Below are positions 8,792 through 16,417 of a stretch of 64,000 nucleotides of DNA, piece after piece. The position numbers and the translations under genes are program-made. This DNA is from Clostridium_AD sp050717545 (GTDB lineage: Bacteria; Bacillota; Clostridia; Clostridiales; Clostridiaceae), in contig NZ_JBOITN010000017.1 of the NCBI RefSeq assembly GCF_050717545.1, positions 124,001 to 188,000 on the forward strand. Reading direction: 5' to 3'. Every line of letters starts with the position of its first letter. Position 1 is the first letter of the stretch. The notes beneath the pieces were generated by a model. The model worked only from the letters and a program-made list of their open reading frames with translations. It had not been told where the DNA came from and did no database searches.

Positions 8792-9919
8792 ATGATAAAA
8801 AAGTGTAAAGTCAATTTATCTTTATTTCTAAGTTTATTTTTATTATTTACATTATTTGTTCAAAATGTGTATGCTGATGATTTGTATGTTAATGCTATAA
8901 GTGCTATAGCACTAGATTGTGATTCAAAACTTGTTTTATATGAGAAAAATGCGTATACACCAATCGAAATTGCCAGTACTACAAAGATAATTACTGCTTT
9001 AGTTGCTATTAAATGTGGAGATTTAGATAAAAAAATAACAATATCAAAAAAATCTGCAACTATACGTGGATCTGAAATAGGGCTTAAAGAAGGAGAAGTA
9101 ATAACATTAAAAGAATTATTATATGGACTGCTTCTAAGATCTGGGAATGATGCTGCAATTGCCATTGCAGAAGGAATAAGTGGAAGCGTGGATGAGTTTT
9201 TAAAGCTGATGAATGAATATGCATTAGAGGCCGGATTATTAAATAGTAATTTTGAATCTCCTCATGGTTTAGATAGTACTAATCATTATTGTACAGCATA
9301 TGATTTAGCGTTAATTACTGCAAAGGCAAAAGAGGTTAAATTCTTTAATGAAATAGTTAGCTCTAAGGATATTGATGCTAGTGCGAATAATTTTACAAGA
9401 AGTTACCATAATATAAATAAGATTTTATATCTTTTACCAAATGCAACTGGAGTAAAAACTGGGTTCACTGGAAAAGCAGGTAAATGTTTAGTAACTTCTG
9501 TTAAAATTCAAGGTAGAGATGTTATTATTATTACTTTAAACTGTACCCCTAGATGGAAAGAAACTGAAAAGATAAATAATTATGTGAAAGAGAATTATAA
9601 GTATGAAAAAATAATAAGTAAGGGTGAGGTTTTAGATCATCTTAAAATAAAGAACGGAACTCATGATGTTGATATAGTAAGTACTAAAGATATTATAATT
9701 CCGGTTAAAAAGAATCAAAAGATTAGGTTTGAAATTAAAAAGCCTTTATATGAGGTTTCTGCACCAATAAGCGCAAGAGAAAATGTAGGTAGGATAGATG
9801 TATATGCAAATGACAAACTTCTATTGACGCAAGCACTAGTATCTAAAGAAGTGATTGTTAAAAAAAATAAATTTAAAATAAAGTTTGATGAAATTAAAAA
9901 TTTGTTTGTTAACAATTAA
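8792..9919 (+). CDS. dacB: D-alanyl-D-alanine carboxypeptidase, DacB type
   Basis: Low-molecular-weight penicillin-binding protein, probably the sporulation-associated S11 carboxypeptidase of the DacB/PBP5* type. The 375-aa product has a signal peptide (FLSLFLLFTLFVQNVYA), the motifs STTK, SGN and KTGFTG, and a C-terminal beta-rich domain. AGAGGTGAT precedes the ATG. It sits next to gerW, which supports the DacB assignment over a vegetative carboxypeptidase. The spmA and spmB genes that follow dacB in Bacillus are not in this window. The next gene downstream is the interrupted flavoprotein. Confidence 0.85.
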   Translation: MIKKCKVNLSLFLSLFLLFTLFVQNVYADDLYVNAISAIALDCDSKLVLYEKNAYTPIEIASTTKIITALVAIKCGDLDKKITISKKSATIRGSEIGLKEGEVITLKELLYGLLLRSGNDAAIAIAEGISGSVDEFLKLMNEYALEAGLLNSNFESPHGLDSTNHYCTAYDLALITAKAKEVKFFNEIVSSKDIDASANNFTRSYHNINKILYLLPNATGVKTGFTGKAGKCLVTSVKIQGRDVIIITLNCTPRWKETEKINNYVKENYKYEKIISKGEVLDHLKIKNGTHDVDIVSTKDIIIPVKKNQKIRFEIKKPLYEVSAPISARENVGRIDVYANDKLLLTQALVSKEVIVKKNKFKIKFDEIKNLFVNN

Positions 9920-10054
9920 CAATAAGAAGTCGTGGGTTAGGTAACCGTTAATATACTTAAATTATTTAACAGAGTATAAGTTCTATAATATAACTTGTAA
10001 CAATATCTATATTTTTAAATATTTTAATAGTATAGACTTAAGGAGGTTATATTG

Positions 10055-10108
10055 ATGAGTTATGAACCCTACGATTGTATTGATGTAGGAAGTGAATTTT
10101 GTCCTTGA
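10055..10108 (+). pseudogene. 5' stub of the interrupted FAD/NAD(P)/[2Fe-2S] flavoprotein gene
   Basis: An AAGGAGG and an ATG begin a 17-codon ORF, MSYEPYDCIDVGSEFCP, that stops at a TGA formed at the element junction. The last bases TGTCCTTG are repeated at 15470. Joining at that repeat continues the frame as EF-CPCHLAETGDC and beyond, giving a 330-aa protein with the 15470-16417 fragment. This is therefore the promoter-proximal end of a split gene rather than an independent peptide gene. It may be a reversible interruption rather than a dead pseudogene. Confidence 0.9.
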
Positions 10109-10124
10109 AACGCTAAACTGCGAT
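10100..10124. repeat. attL-type junction: core plus right attP arm
   Basis: The core TGTCCTTG (10100-10107), then AAA, then the arm CGCTAAACTGCGAT (10111-10124). The sequence left of the core is host gene; the sequence right of it is element. Confidence 0.8.
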
Positions 10125-10143
10125 AAGCAGTTTGCGTTTTTTT
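10108..10143 (+). terminator. Terminator inside the left end of the element
   Basis: AAACGCTAAACTGC (10108-10121) pairs with GCAGTTTGCGTTT (10127-10139) around GATAA, with one bulged T, and ends in a run of seven T residues. It would stop transcripts that enter from the stub gene while the element is integrated. Its left arm overlaps the putative attP arm. Confidence 0.75.
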
Positions 10144-10152
10144 AAAACAATC

Positions 10153-11745
10153 TTATTTTAGAGTTATTCTATTGATTTTTACTATACCTTTGACACCATC
10201 CCAATATATGGATTCTACAATATCATTAATTAATAATCTCTTATTAATAAAATCTAAGCTATTGATAACTTCTTGGAATGTATTTAAAGGGCTTGTAAAT
10301 TTCGTTATTTGTAGATTATTGGTTTTACCTGATATACATTTTATATTTTCATATTTCATATTTAATTTTTCAAGTTCATCTCCTAATTTAGAAATTTGAG
10401 GTTTTATATATCTGGATATATCATTGTTTAAAGATAATTGGTTGATTAATGTATCTATTTGAGATTGTTTTGTATTTATCTGAGTTCTTAAATTTTCATT
10501 TTCAGATAACATTAAATTATCTTTGGATTTTTCAGATTTAATTTTATATAACTCTTCTAATAAAATATCTTTGGAAAGGTAGGTATTTTTTAAGTTATCC
10601 ATAACAACAGCTTCAAGTTCATCCACTCTTATATTAGGATTGTTACATCTGACCCCTTTTGAATAATCTTTGGTGCTACAAACATAATATTGAATTTTTT
10701 TGTTAGAAACTGTACTAATATGACCATGTTTTACAATCATACTTTTACCACATTTGGAGCATTTTAAAGTTCCGGTAAGTAATGCTGCTGCTGAAGTACC
10801 CAGTCTTGGTGCCTTATTTTTATTAACATCTAATATCTCTTGGACCTTAAGCCAGGCGGGAGCATCAATAATTCCTTCATGGGTTGATACTGCAGCAATC
10901 CACTGTGTTATGTCGCGCTTGATCCTAGCACCTTTACTCTTATTATAAGTTAAAACGCCCTGTTTACCGTTAGCTTTTCCCATTACATTCATTCCAATAA
11001 ATTTAAGATGATTCATAACGACTTCATCAGCTCTAACATACAGAGGATTTCTTAATATAAGTTGAATTCTTTTTTTATTAAAGTCAACTCCGTTTTTAGT
11101 TTTTATGTTTTTTTGGAATATATAAATAAAGACCTGGCTAATTGACTTGTATTGTAAATATTTATTGTAAATTATTTTTACGACATCCAGCTCCTTTTTT
11201 ATAGGGGATAATGTATACATTGTTTTTTCTTTAAACTGTGCATCTAAATATGATAGTTTTTTACTGCTATATCCTAAAGGTGTTTGACCTCCTAGCCATC
11301 GTCCACTTTTAGCCAGTTCAAGCATATTGTCGCGAACCCTCTCACCAATAGTTTCACGTTCGAGTTGAGCAAAAACAGAGGCAATGTACATCATAGCTCT
11401 GCCCATAGGCGTTGACGTATCAAACTGTTCATTAACACTTATAAAGCTAATATGAAGACTATCTAATTCATTTATAAGATAAGTAAAATCAGAGATATTT
11501 CTGCTGATCCTATCTAACCTATAGCAGATTAGCACATGGAATTTTTTTTGCCTTGCATCGTTAAGCATTTTTTGAAATTGTGGTCTTTTAATATTTTTAC
11601 CTGAAAAACCTTCATCTTCATATATAGTGAATTGATTTATGTCTAAATGAGAACATTCACGTTTGCATAATTCAATTTGATTTACTATAGATTCACCTTT
11701 TCCTGTAAATTTTGATTTTCGGGAGTATATAGCAGCAATTTTCAA
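10153..11745 (-). CDS. Large serine recombinase (site-specific integrase/excisionase)
   Basis: The 530-aa product has a resolvase catalytic domain (about 1-150) with nucleophile Ser11 in IYSRKS, the motif YRLDRISRN, and GRAMMYIASVFAQLERETIGERV leading into the long E helix. A recombinase domain follows (about 165-290), then a zinc ribbon with CSKC ... C ... C (about 330-375) and a coiled coil (about 400-475) before the C-terminal tail. The length is near that of SprA of SP-beta and the C. difficile skin recombinase. The start is TTG after AAGGGGT. Its 3' end lies 46 bp from the left core, the usual position for an integrase beside its att site. Confidence 0.95.
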   Translation of the reverse strand: MKIAAIYSRKSKFTGKGESIVNQIELCKRECSHLDINQFTIYEDEGFSGKNIKRPQFQKMLNDARQKKFHVLICYRLDRISRNISDFTYLINELDSLHISFISVNEQFDTSTPMGRAMMYIASVFAQLERETIGERVRDNMLELAKSGRWLGGQTPLGYSSKKLSYLDAQFKEKTMYTLSPIKKELDVVKIIYNKYLQYKSISQVFIYIFQKNIKTKNGVDFNKKRIQLILRNPLYVRADEVVMNHLKFIGMNVMGKANGKQGVLTYNKSKGARIKRDITQWIAAVSTHEGIIDAPAWLKVQEILDVNKNKAPRLGTSAAALLTGTLKCSKCGKSMIVKHGHISTVSNKKIQYYVCSTKDYSKGVRCNNPNIRVDELEAVVMDNLKNTYLSKDILLEELYKIKSEKSKDNLMLSENENLRTQINTKQSQIDTLINQLSLNNDISRYIKPQISKLGDELEKLNMKYENIKCISGKTNNLQITKFTSPLNTFQEVINSLDFINKRLLINDIVESIYWDGVKGIVKINRITLK

Positions 11746-11806
11746 ATTATCTACCCCTTAATTATTGATTATAAAAATTTAACTTTTTATATAAATAAAT
11801 ATATTT

Positions 11807-11838
11807 TTGTAACACTAAGACTTAGATGGCATAATATA
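11807..11838 (+). promoter_or_regulatory. Possible promoter of the 50-aa element gene, with a small palindrome
   Basis: TTGTAA (11807-11812), a 17-nt spacer and CATAAT (11830-11835) fit sigma-A. The same bases CATAATATA with AC at 11812-11813 also fit the sigma-K pattern AC-N16-CATAnnnTA. The palindrome CTAAG-A-CTTAG (11815-11825) lies between the two boxes and could be an operator. AT-rich sequence makes chance matches likely. Confidence 0.35.
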
Positions 11839-11866
11839 AGATAATAGCTTGTTTGGAGGAATATAC

Positions 11867-12019
11867 ATGAAGGTAAATTCCATAATTCTTTCACAATTAA
11901 ATCAAACAGAACAAGATCTTTTGAATGAACAATACACAAGGAACGTTGTTAAAATAGTAACCTCGGAACTTTCATTACAGCAGATAAGTGAGATGATTGA
12001 AAATTTATTGATTATCTAA
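11867..12019 (+). CDS. 50-aa element protein; candidate recombination directionality factor
   Basis: TGGAGGA lies 6 nt before the ATG of a 50-codon ORF starting MKVNSIILSQLNQTEQD and ending MIENLLII. It is divergent from the recombinase and about 120 bp from it. I recognise no family. Small proteins of similar size (SprB of SP-beta, CD1234 of the C. difficile skin) direct excision by their large serine recombinases, and this is the only unassigned ORF in the element. The directionality role is inference from size and position. Confidence 0.6.
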   Translation: MKVNSIILSQLNQTEQDLLNEQYTRNVVKIVTSELSLQQISEMIENLLII

Positions 12020-12178
12020 AACATATACAAATATTTCGAAAAGTATTACTAGTTAAAAAAGGAATAAAAAGATAAGAGTAGAATAAATTATAAAAGAGAA
12101 ACAATTAAGATGAAAAGAGTTAGTTTTGAAGTAATATTTAGTTGTATTTTAATAATGAAAATAAACAATCTGAATATA

Positions 12179-12209
12179 TTGACAAAATCCCATTGAAGAA
12201 TGATATAAT
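12179..12209 (+). promoter_or_regulatory. Sigma-A-type promoter for the ClpE-like gene
   Basis: TTGACA (12179-12184) and TATAAT (12204-12209) are separated by 19 nt, slightly longer than ideal, about 35 bp before the start codon. The gene therefore appears to have its own promoter inside the element. No CtsR-type repeats were seen. Confidence 0.5.
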
Positions 12210-12243
12210 ATTTAATACAACATAAAATATGGAGATGATTTAT

Positions 12244-14589
12244 ATGAAGTTATGTGAAATATGCAAAAAAAATATAGCAATGATATTAACAACAAGAATA
12301 GAAAATGGAAAAACGAAGACTATAGGGTTATGTGTGGAGTGTGCTAAAAAACAGGGAATTCCAGTTATGGATCAATTAATGCAACAAGCTGGATTATCAC
12401 CTGAGGACATTGAAAGTTTAAATGAGCAAATGGGAAATATGTTTAAGGATATGAATTTAGAAGATATGAACCTTGAAGATATGAATCTTGGGGATATGAA
12501 TCCAAAAGATTTGAATATTGAAAGTGGTGATGGTAAAAATATCATTGGTAATATTTTTAATGGGTTATTCTCACCGGATGATAAAAACAATGACTTACTA
12601 GAAAGCGAAGATGAAGATGAAAGTGAAACTTTTTCAAAAATAAAGGAATCATCTGAAGATAAATCTAAAAAGAAATGGTTTAAAAAGAAACGAAAGCATT
12701 TAGATACATATGGCATAAATCTAACAGATAAAGCTATGCATGGTGGGGTAGATAAGGTTGTAGGAAGATATAAAGAAATCGATCGTGTGGTACAAATTTT
12801 AAATAGACGAGGTAAAAATAATCCTATATTAATTGGGGAAGCTGGAGTTGGTAAAACAGCTATTGCAGAAGGACTTGCAGTTAGAATCGTTGAAAAACAA
12901 GTTCCAGAAAAATTATTTAATTCAGAAGTTTATTTACTTGACCTAACAGCGGTGGTTGCAGGTACGCAATTTAGGGGACAATTTGAAAGTCGTATGAAGT
13001 CAATTATTGAAGAAGCTAAAGAAAATGGAAATATAATATTGGTTATTGACGAGGTTCACAATATTATGGGTGCAGGTGAAGTTCAAGGCGGTGCAATGAA
13101 TGCAGCAAATATATTAAAACCAGCACTAGCTAAGGGAGAAATACAGGTTATTGGAGTAACAACTCTTGAGGAGTATAGAAAGTATATAGAAAAAGATGCA
13201 GCACTTGAGAGAAGATTTCAACCAGTTCTAGTTGAAGAGCCTAGTATTCTAGAGACAATAGAAATTTTAAAAGGAATAAGAGGTTATTATGAAGAATACC
13301 ATAAAGTTAAAATATCTGATGAAGTTATTGAAGAAGCTGTAAATTTATCAGAGAGATATATAACTGACAGATTCTTACCAGATAAAGCAATTGATGTTAT
13401 TGACGAAGCAGGGTCTAGAGCGAACTTAAAAAATAAGGGACTTGTGGAACTTGTAGGATTAAAAGAACAATCAGAGAAAATTCAAAATGATGAAAAAGAA
13501 GCAGAAGTTTCTGGAGATTTTGAAAAAGCTGCTGAATATAGAACAAAATCATGTAAAATAAAAGAAGATATTAATAAAACCCAAAAACAATGTAGTCAAG
13601 TTCAAATTACTTTAGAGGATATTGCTTTTGTAATTGAGACGTGGACTAAAATTCCAATTCAAAAAATTACAGAAAAGGAAGCTAGTAAGCTTTTAAATTT
13701 AGAAAATAAATTGCACAATCGGATTATAGGTCAAAATGAAGCTATAAAAACTTTATCTAGAGCAATTAGGAGAAATCGTTCAGGATTTAGAAAAAAGAAA
13801 AAACCATCTTCTTTTATTTTTGTAGGGCCAACAGGTGTTGGTAAAACAGAACTCGTTAAAGCACTTTCATGTGAGCTTTTTGGAAGTGAAGAGGCATTAA
13901 TACGTATTGATATGTCTGAGTACATGGAAAAACATACAGTCTCAAAGTTAATTGGTGCACCACCGGGTTATATAGGTTATGATCAAGGTGGACAGTTAAC
14001 AGAAAAAGTTAAAAGGAAGCCATATTCAGTAATTCTTTTAGATGAAATAGAGAAGGCTCATCCAGATGTATTTAACATGTTACTACAGATTCTTGAAGAT
14101 GGGATATTAACAGATAGCCAAGGTAGGACTGTTTTCTTTGAAAATACTGTGATTATAATGACATCTAACGCGGGTACTAAGTTTAAGGCAAGCAGTATTG
14201 GTTTTGTTAATGGTAATTATGATGTTTTAGAAGCTCAAGTAAAGGATGCTTTAAAAGAAGCTTTTAAGCCGGAATTTTTAAATAGAGTTGATGAAATTAT
14301 TGTATTTACGCCACTAGAAAAGGAAGAACTTCGCAAAATAGTAGATTTAATGGTTATGGAAGTTGTTGAAGAGGTAGGGGAAAAGAAAATCACATTGCAC
14401 ATTTCGGATGAGGTAAGAGACTTTATATTGGAAAAAGGGTACGATGAGAAATATGGAGCAAGGCCACTTAGGCGTACTATACAAAAATATATTGAAGACG
14501 AAATTGCAGAGCATTATCTCCAGAATAAGTTTGGTGAGGGATCAAAAATTTCTATAGAATTAAAAGATGATAAAGTTGTTATAGTATAA
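12244..14589 (+). CDS. clpE: ClpE-like AAA+ ATPase with N-terminal zinc finger
   Basis: HSP100 unfoldase, probably a partner of the ClpP protease. The 781-aa product opens with a zinc finger (Cys4, Cys7, Cys30, Cys33) in place of the double Clp_N repeat of ClpC. Next come a low-complexity stretch with DMNLE-type repeats (about 69-92), AAA domain 1 (GEAGVGKTA near 200, VIDEVHN), a UVR motif in the middle region (DFEKAAEYRTK) and AAA domain 2 (GPTGVGKTE near 530, LLDEIEKAHPDVFN) with the D2-small domain. This layout is that of ClpE. GGAG at 12231-12234 selects the ATG at 12244 over one at 12229. Its location inside a recombinase element is unusual. Confidence 0.85.
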   Translation: MKLCEICKKNIAMILTTRIENGKTKTIGLCVECAKKQGIPVMDQLMQQAGLSPEDIESLNEQMGNMFKDMNLEDMNLEDMNLGDMNPKDLNIESGDGKNIIGNIFNGLFSPDDKNNDLLESEDEDESETFSKIKESSEDKSKKKWFKKKRKHLDTYGINLTDKAMHGGVDKVVGRYKEIDRVVQILNRRGKNNPILIGEAGVGKTAIAEGLAVRIVEKQVPEKLFNSEVYLLDLTAVVAGTQFRGQFESRMKSIIEEAKENGNIILVIDEVHNIMGAGEVQGGAMNAANILKPALAKGEIQVIGVTTLEEYRKYIEKDAALERRFQPVLVEEPSILETIEILKGIRGYYEEYHKVKISDEVIEEAVNLSERYITDRFLPDKAIDVIDEAGSRANLKNKGLVELVGLKEQSEKIQNDEKEAEVSGDFEKAAEYRTKSCKIKEDINKTQKQCSQVQITLEDIAFVIETWTKIPIQKITEKEASKLLNLENKLHNRIIGQNEAIKTLSRAIRRNRSGFRKKKKPSSFIFVGPTGVGKTELVKALSCELFGSEEALIRIDMSEYMEKHTVSKLIGAPPGYIGYDQGGQLTEKVKRKPYSVILLDEIEKAHPDVFNMLLQILEDGILTDSQGRTVFFENTVIIMTSNAGTKFKASSIGFVNGNYDVLEAQVKDALKEAFKPEFLNRVDEIIVFTPLEKEELRKIVDLMVMEVVEEVGEKKITLHISDEVRDFILEKGYDEKYGARPLRRTIQKYIEDEIAEHYLQNKFGEGSKISIELKDDKVVIV

Positions 14590-14634
14590 AGATTAAAAAG
14601 CTGCTGAAATTTATTCAGCAGCTTTTTAATCTTT
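14588..14634. terminator. Bidirectional terminator between clpE and the PAP2 gene
   Basis: A perfect 21-bp stem pairs 14588-14608 with 14614-14634 around ATTTA, with T/A runs on both sides. It serves both convergent genes. Confidence 0.9.
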
Positions 14635-14644
14635 TGTTATATTA

Positions 14645-15301
14645 TTATTCGATATTTTGATTGAGTGTTTTATAAGTTTTTTTGGAATTATAAAGCTTGT
14701 ACTGGTTCTCTACATAAACAGTAAGACTAAAAATAGATTGACATATAAATATTGCGAAAAATATATCCATTATTACATGTTGTTTTACAAATTCAGTAGA
14801 TATAATAATGAGAAACCCTATAATATTAACTGGAATCTTTATTGATTTTCTAGCATTAGTAGCATTAATACCTTTAATAGCGAGGTATGCAGTAATTACA
14901 TGTATGCTAGGAAAACAATTATATGGAGCATCAGAATTATAAGTAAACAAAAGTAGTTTTGAAAATATATCATCGCCTGTAACAATAGGTCTTAAAACGG
15001 TGGTTTGGAAAAAATAATAAGTGATAAAAGCAACAATATAACATAGAAATAAAGTAATCATAATCCTATAATACATTTTTCTGTTTTTAAAACACAAATA
15101 AACATAACAAAATGCTAAAAAAAACCATAATGTCATATAGGGTATTATAAAAATTTTTATAAGTGGCATAGCTCTATCCAAATCAGTAGTTAAATTATAG
15201 ACACCTCTGTGCGTACTGTTTAATGTCCAATAAAATAAATTAGAAAAAGGAACACAGCCAATAAATACTAATGGTAATAACTTTTTAAAAAGATTCTTCA
15301 A
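14645..15301 (-). CDS. PAP2-family membrane phosphatase
   Basis: The 218-aa multi-pass membrane protein carries the three PAP2 motifs: TTVLRP (motif 1 end), FPSIHV (motif 2, PSxH) and STEFVKQHVIMDI (motif 3, with the catalytic His and Asp). About six hydrophobic segments are visible. It probably acts on lipid phosphates or transfers a polar head group; the substrate is unknown. The TTG start follows AAAGGA by about 9 nt. It is the rightmost gene of the element and is transcribed away from the right junction. Confidence 0.85.
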   Translation of the reverse strand: MKNLFKKLLPLVFIGCVPFSNLFYWTLNSTHRGVYNLTTDLDRAMPLIKIFIIPYMTLWFFLAFCYVYLCFKNRKMYYRIMITLFLCYIVAFITYYFFQTTVLRPIVTGDDIFSKLLLFTYNSDAPYNCFPSIHVITAYLAIKGINATNARKSIKIPVNIIGFLIIISTEFVKQHVIMDIFFAIFICQSIFSLTVYVENQYKLYNSKKTYKTLNQNIE

Positions 15302-15326
15302 ATAATCAGTCCTTTCTACAAAGACT

Positions 15327-15355
15327 ATTTTAACGGAAAATTACAATATTTTCAA
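15327..15355 (-). promoter_or_regulatory. Sigma-A-type promoter for the PAP2 gene
   Basis: On the minus strand, TTGAAA (15355-15350) and TAAAAT (15332-15327) are separated by exactly 17 nt, about 25 nt before the TTG start. Confidence 0.5.
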
Positions 15356-15446
15356 TAGTTTTTATAGAAAAATAAACAAGAATATAATGTAATAATTATA
15401 ATAAAATATCATAAATAATAGAAAATTACATATTTGCGCTTTTAAT

Positions 15447-15477
15447 ATCGCAGTTTGACGTATCAACCATGTCCTTG
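15447..15477. repeat. attR-type junction: left attP arm plus core
   Basis: The arm ATCGCAGTTTGACG (15447-15460), then TATCAACCA, then the core TGTCCTTG (15470-15477). The arm is the inverted match (12 of 14) of the arm at 10111-10124. Confidence 0.8.
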
Positions 15478-16417
15478 CCATCTGGCAGAAACGGGAGACT
15501 GTATATTATGTTCGCAGCTTGCAGGTGAAGATTTCTGCGACTGCTGTAACTTTAATGGAGTCTGTATTTACCAAGAATATGCTACAAACAACTACAAAGC
15601 TAAGGAGAGTAGGAAATATTATAATTGCAAAATATTAGAGAAAAACAAATTCGAGGATAATCTTCTTATATTGACTATTGCCGCAAGTGATAAATTGGTA
15701 AGTGAACTGGTTCATCCTGGAAGCTATATTTTTGTGCGAAAGCCCAGCGCTGAGGCAAGGTTCGATACTCCAATATCAATATTGGATACAGACACGAAAA
15801 GCAATACAATAACTATAGCTATAGAACTTAAAGGTGTTAAAACAAAGGCATTAGATGTTTTAAAGACAGGTGAGGAATTACTTGTGAAAGGTCCATTTTG
15901 GAATGGTACTATGGGTCTCAAAAACATATATGAAACTAAAAATAGTAAATGCTTAATTGTAGCTAGAGGTATAGGTCAAGCACCGATGATCCCGGTACTT
16001 AAATATCTACACTCAAATAATAATGAAATTACTGTTGTACTTGATAATTCACCTTTTAAAAGAAGCTTTACTAGTGAGTATTTACAAAAGTATGCGTCTA
16101 AAGTAATAGAGTGTACTACTATTGATAATGGGAAAATAACACCGGGATTTAACGATGTATTGAAAGATATTATTAGTAATAATAATATAACATTAGTTAA
16201 CTGCGATGCCGCAGACGTTCTAAATTATGAGCTTATGAAGGTCGTAGAGGAGGCTGACAAGAATATTAAATACGCTTGTTGTAATAATGCTAAAATGTGT
16301 TGTGGAGAAGGGGTATGCGGATGTTGTACAAGGGTAAATAATGATCTTAAATTAAGGCGGCTCTGCAAGATGCAGACAGAACCTAAATATGTATTGGAAG
16401 GGAGGAGAATATTTTGA
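15470..16417 (+). pseudogene. 3' part of the interrupted FAD/NAD(P)/[2Fe-2S] flavoprotein gene
   Basis: Encodes 315 residues of a protein like the SudB/PyrK-type electron-transfer subunits. It holds an N-terminal Cys-rich segment (CPCHLAETGDCILCSQ, then CDCC), a ferredoxin-reductase-like FAD domain, an NAD(P) domain (VARGIGQAPMIPVL) and a C-terminal [2Fe-2S] motif (CCGEGVCGCC ... RRLC). No ribosome binding site precedes it; an in-frame TTG at 15455 lies in element DNA and is not credible. Joined to the stub it makes 330 aa. Its stop overlaps the TTG start of the next oxidoreductase, so both probably fall silent together while the element is integrated. Confidence 0.9.

Larger units (their letters stand above)
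10100..15477. mobile_element. 5.37-kb serine-recombinase element interrupting a flavoprotein gene (skin-like)
   Basis: Direct 8-bp cores TGTCCTTG at 10100-10107 and 15470-15477 bound the element, so excision would remove 5370 bp and restore one open reading frame. Cargo: a large serine recombinase at the left end on the minus strand, a divergent 50-aa ORF, a ClpE-like ATPase and a PAP2 phosphatase. Joining the inner ends recreates a dyad, ATCGCAGTTTGACG (15447-15460) and CGCTAAACTGCGAT (10111-10124), around the core. This is typical of attP sites used by large serine recombinases. There are no capsid, tail or conjugation genes, so it is a minimal excision element. Base composition is like the host. 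Confidence 0.9.

Noticed and set aside
10055..10108. A free 17-aa peptide gene (for example a signalling or RiPP peptide)
   Set aside because: Its sequence continues naturally into the 15470 fragment at the shared core, and its stop codon is created by the junction.
11807..11838. A definite sigma-K promoter driving excision
   Set aside because: The match is real but the same bases fit sigma-A, and AT-rich sequence makes such matches common; kept only as a low-confidence site.
10100..15477. Prophage remnant
   Set aside because: No structural, lysis or replication phage genes are present; only recombinase, a small ORF, ClpE and PAP2.
15455..16417. An intact oxidoreductase gene starting at TTG 15455
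   Set aside because: The first five codons lie in element DNA, there is no ribosome binding site, and the natural N-terminus is the stub at 10055.
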